DNA from: Planctomycetaceae bacterium
Lineage (GTDB): Bacteria > Planctomycetota > Planctomycetia > Pirellulales > Lacipirellulaceae
NCBI GenBank assembly: GCA_002713555.1
Contig: PATG01000045.1
Span: 1 to 10,240, forward strand
Direction of reading: 5' to 3'
Length of the DNA stretch: 10,240 nt
Positions 8,040 through 10,240 of the stretch are shown here, piece after piece. The first letter of the stretch is position 1; each line of letters starts with the position of its first letter. The notes under the pieces are model-generated. The model ran no database searches. It saw only the letters and a list, made by a program, of their open reading frames with translations, and was not told the origin of the DNA. Both the position numbers and the translations under genes were made by a program.

Positions 8040-8513
8040 ATGGAACTCAAGCAATCAAGCACAGACGAAGCCGTTCGAGGTTGGGTATTTCCTGCCTTGT
8101 TGGTGGGGGTGCTCTTGCTGGTGGCATTGGTTTCGCAGCGCATCCGGCAGCACGAACCGGTTGGCCCAAATAGTGCCTGGACCCCCTCCTTGGCTGCAGA
8201 CGGCGAAATAGTCAGTTTGAGGATAGATTTTGGCAATGGTGCAATACGGCAATTTGACCTCCCCTGGCAGCCAGAAATGACGATTGAGGGCCTCTTGCTG
8301 GCAGCGCGAGAATTCAGTCCAGGGATCACATATGTACAGCAAGGTAAGGGCGAAACGGGGTATCTTTCTTCCCTGGAGGGAATCTCCGGTGAGGGTGCCG
8401 GTGGACGAAACTGGAAATATGAGGTCGATGGGGAATACGGAAAGACCAGTTTTTGCCTGCAAAAGCTGACACCTGGCCAGCAAATTGTCTGGAAATTTTC
8501 CCAAGCTGAGTAG
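8040..8513 (+). CDS. Membrane-anchored DUF4430 domain protein
   Basis: The protein has 157 residues. Residues 1-14 are short and hydrophilic, 15-32 form one hydrophobic membrane segment (VFPALLVGVLLLVALVS), and the rest should lie outside the cytoplasmic membrane. There is no lipobox. Residues about 57-153 fit the DUF4430 pattern: a beta strand SLRIDFGNG, TIEGLLLAARE, then NWKYEVDGEYGK and LTPGQQIVWKF. DUF4430 is structurally related to the C-terminal beta domain of transcobalamin and intrinsic factor. A ligand-binding role, perhaps for a cobamide, is thus possible but unproven. The ATG at 8040 puts the membrane segment near the N-terminus. A GTG at 8031 and a TTG at 7989 are in frame too, and none has a clear ribosome site. 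The DUF6580-like gene follows in the same direction. Confidence 0.8.
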   Translation: MELKQSSTDEAVRGWVFPALLVGVLLLVALVSQRIRQHEPVGPNSAWTPSLAADGEIVSLRIDFGNGAIRQFDLPWQPEMTIEGLLLAAREFSPGITYVQQGKGETGYLSSLEGISGEGAGGRNWKYEVDGEYGKTSFCLQKLTPGQQIVWKFSQAE

Positions 8514-8540
8514 AAAACAAGGAGTAGCAGAAAATTATTT

Positions 8541-8563
8541 GGAGGAGTAGACTAGGCTTCTCC
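8541..8563 (+). other. Hairpin in the gap before the DUF6580-like gene
   Basis: GGAGGAG (8541-8547) can pair with CTTCTCC (8557-8563), seven pairs including one G-T wobble, with a nine-base loop. It lies 28 bp past the DUF4430 stop and 64 bp before the next start. It has no T-run after it. It may stabilise or attenuate the shared transcript. The GGAGGAG also looks like a ribosome site, but no start codon follows at usable distance. Confidence 0.3.
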
Positions 8564-8594
8564 GAAGACTATTATTTCCGAAAGTTTATTGAAA

Positions 8595-8630
8595 ATGTGT
8601 CTCTGTCAAACACAAGAAGGCAAAAAGTGA
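8595..8630 (+). other. Possible 11-codon leader ORF overlapping the next gene's start
   Basis: An ATG at 8595 opens MCLCQTQEGKK and stops at TGA 8628-8630. That stop overlaps the proposed GTG start at 8627 in a GTGA junction, the usual geometry of translational coupling. The mini-ORF covers the AGAAGG ribosome site of the next gene. It lacks a good ribosome site of its own. Such short frames occur often by chance, so this is only a candidate. Confidence 0.2.
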
Positions 8631-9196
8631 ATCGTACAACGCCGAGAGAATTAACCGTATTTAGTCTTTTGCTAGCCATTGGTGTATTGGGACGCTGGGC
8701 GGAACCAACTTGGAATTTTACACCGCTGGCCGCAGTGACCGTTCTGGGCGGGTACTACTTTCGTCAGTTGCTTCCCGCCATTTTGCTTCCTGTAGGCATA
8801 CTGGCAATCTCGGATCTGTTGCTCCCGGCACATGATAACCTGACCGTACAGCTTTCGGTGCACTTGATGATGATTGGGACCTTGTGGTTAGGACGCCACT
8901 TGAGAGAAGTTGAAAGTCGCCAAGATATTGGAGTTTGGGGGCGTTTGGCGGGTTGGGCCCTGTGCGGAATCTTGCCTGCTACGGCATTTTTTGTCGTGAC
9001 CAATTTTGCCGTCTGGGCCTTTAAGAGCGACTACCCGGCGAGCCTGTCAGGTTTATTGGCTTGCTACACGGCAGGTATTCCTTTTTATCGTATGATGCTT
9101 GCCGGTGATGTGGTTTACTTGGCAGCATTGGCGGGTTGCCTAGCTTTGGCAAAGATAACAGAGAAGCGAGCAATCGAAACACACGTCGTTCGTTGA
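8627..9196 (+). CDS. DUF6580-like integral membrane protein (ECF S-component-like)
   Basis: The protein has 189 residues and is largely hydrophobic, with about five or six membrane segments near 10-27, 33-46, 48-66, 74-89, 107-131 and 157-176. Features I associate with DUF6580 proteins are visible: FTPLAAVTVLGGYYF (31-45), the acidic SDLLLP (62-67), VTNFAVWA (124-131) and GLLACYTAGIPFYRMMLAGD (142-161). The fold is thought to resemble the substrate-binding S subunit of ECF vitamin transporters; no substrate is known. The GTG at 8627 was chosen because AGAAGG lies six bases before it; an in-frame GTG at 8597 lacks such a site. It follows the DUF4430 gene by 113 bp in the same direction, so a shared transcript is likely. 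No ECF ATPase or T-component gene is in the window. Confidence 0.75.
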   Translation: MNRTTPRELTVFSLLLAIGVLGRWAEPTWNFTPLAAVTVLGGYYFRQLLPAILLPVGILAISDLLLPAHDNLTVQLSVHLMMIGTLWLGRHLREVESRQDIGVWGRLAGWALCGILPATAFFVVTNFAVWAFKSDYPASLSGLLACYTAGIPFYRMMLAGDVVYLAALAGCLALAKITEKRAIETHVVR

Positions 9197-9486
9197 TTGG
9201 GTATTTGTCATAACCATGTCATCAAGGTCGTTCGCCCAGGGAGCGATACGTTGTGTTGCCGGTAAGCGTAAGAAGTACACCTGAGGGATCTTATATTGAG
9301 CCCTCTTACGCAGCCCCGCATCGTGCCTGGGGTACCTCTTCGATAGGCACCGACTAACGGATAGCAACCAGGATTCCTTGGGGGGACATCAAGAATGTCC
9401 ATGCCGATCCATTCTCAGATGTGCTGGTCGCCGACCTCGGAAGGACAAGTGGCGAACTCTTAGGCAGCTGGGGATCTAACTCCCGT
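9197..9486. other. Convergent intergenic region
   Basis: This 290-bp gap separates the ends of two convergent genes. No reading frame here resembles a known protein. The only clear structure is GGACAT (9384-9389) with ATGTCC (9395-9400), a perfect 6-bp stem around CAAGA. No T-run follows on either strand, so it is at best a weak terminator. I see no RNA gene. Confidence 0.5.
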
Positions 9487-10240
9487 CTACCCGGCGAAAT
9501 CGATGTCGCCATCTTCCGGCGCTTCATCCGTCGCCTCGGTACTAGGCTGTTTCCAACTGTTGACCAAAGTGTCGACGGTTGATTTTAATTCGATCACTGC
9601 TCCGGTGACCTCCAGACTACCCGTTTTTTTGTTGGCCACCTGAGTCATTGTGGGCGTGAGAGTGTCCACGAGTTTTTGCATGTTTTGCTTCGATTCGTCC
9701 GAGAGTCCATGAACGAGCGAATTGCTGCCACGTGTAATGCAGGTGAGCCGGTTGAGAAGTCGACGACGTGGGTATTGGGGCGTAGCAAGCTCAAAGTTGT
9801 TTCTGCCACCAAAACCACGGTTCGTCCCGGGCCCCCGTTTAATAGCATCTTGTTCAAATTCCTCGGACTCTTTGGCTTCTTCTTCCAGCACGTCCTGGGC
9901 CAATTTGCCTAAAGTCAAAACGGCATCCGTACCGTCCAGGGCAGCTGCCTTCGCATAGCTGATATGGTCCAGGATCTCGGCTGCACAGCAGCGATCTTCC
10001 AATCCCATCTGATTGTCAGCAATAAGCCCAGTGAGGGCACTTTGTATATCAGTGGGCAGGGCTTTTCCATGTTGGTGGGCTAGCACGCGCGCTGCCATGC
10101 ATTTCATCCAGTGGTGAACCGATCGGGTAATCTCTTCTCTAGGCTCCTTGCTGGTGATGATTTCCAGGCAAGCTTTGGTGACACGCGGTGCATTGTTTTC
10201 GGTAATGCCAAAGCGAGCATGTCGCTGAAGGCCCACCAGG
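9487..10240 (-). CDS. Unknown helical protein, 5' end cut by window edge
   Basis: The frame is open to the window's right edge, and the visible part begins ...LVGLQRHARFGITENN, so the true start is probably outside. About 250 residues are seen, ending at TAG 9489-9487. The first 130 residues are predicted helical, with ALTGLIADNQ, RCCAAEILDHI and similar paired helices that recall HEAT-type repeats, though too few are seen to be sure. A charged segment (EEEAKESEEFEQDAIKRGPG) leads to a Gly/Asn/Arg-rich linker (GTNRGFGGRNN). A further helical stretch follows, then an acidic tail (EAPEDGDIDFAG). No signal peptide, membrane segment or catalytic motif is visible in this part. I do not recognise the family. 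A role as a scaffold or adaptor is possible but only inferred from the helical, repeat-like look. It converges on the DUF6580-like gene. Confidence 0.75.
   Translation of the reverse strand, partial: LVGLQRHARFGITENNAPRVTKACLEIITSKEPREEITRSVHHWMKCMAARVLAHQHGKALPTDIQSALTGLIADNQMGLEDRCCAAEILDHISYAKAAALDGTDAVLTLGKLAQDVLEEEAKESEEFEQDAIKRGPGTNRGFGGRNNFELATPQYPRRRLLNRLTCITRGSNSLVHGLSDESKQNMQKLVDTLTPTMTQVANKKTGSLEVTGAVIELKSTVDTLVNSWKQPSTEATDEAPEDGDIDFAG

Overview
This window is ordinary bacterial chromosome, roughly half G+C, with dense genes on both strands and one dead insertion sequence. The gene set looks planctomycete-like: a FadBA beta-oxidation pair, a DUF4430 protein beside a DUF6580-like membrane protein, and weak or absent Shine-Dalgarno sites at several starts. 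That taxonomic call is inference from gene content, not from a marker gene.

Left part (1-3828). ilvN, the regulatory subunit of acetolactate synthase, lies on the minus strand (80-619). Its stop codon sits in a perfect 16-bp tandem duplication. A 314-bp divergent gap follows, holding a fragment that resembles a tRNA T-arm, a perfect 11-bp hairpin, and two interleaved inverted repeats. uvrA (934-3828, plus strand) encodes a full-length excinuclease subunit A of 964 residues with two ABC ATPase modules and zinc modules.

Middle part (3829-4571). A strong hairpin (3914-3944) follows uvrA. Next comes a decayed IS3-family element of about 550 bp (about 3963-4509). Its orfA has an amber stop, and its orfB has lost the whole catalytic core.

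Beta-oxidation operon (4572-7967, minus strand). fadB (multifunctional enoyl-CoA hydratase/3-hydroxyacyl-CoA dehydrogenase) is followed after 66 bp by fadA (3-ketoacyl-CoA thiolase). Together they supply the last three steps of each fatty-acid beta-oxidation round.

Right part (7968-10240). Divergent from fadB, across a 72-bp gap with a perfect palindrome, is a two-gene plus-strand cluster. It encodes a membrane-anchored DUF4430 protein (related to the transcobalamin C-terminal domain) and a multi-pass DUF6580-like membrane protein that resembles vitamin-transporter S components. The most interesting idea in the window is that this pair is a vitamin-capture module, perhaps for cobalamin; this is inference. 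A 290-bp gap and a 5'-truncated helical protein of unknown function on the minus strand (9487 to the window edge) close the window.

I saw no CRISPR array, complete RNA gene, phage gene or obvious defence system. Most of the window is well-conserved housekeeping sequence.
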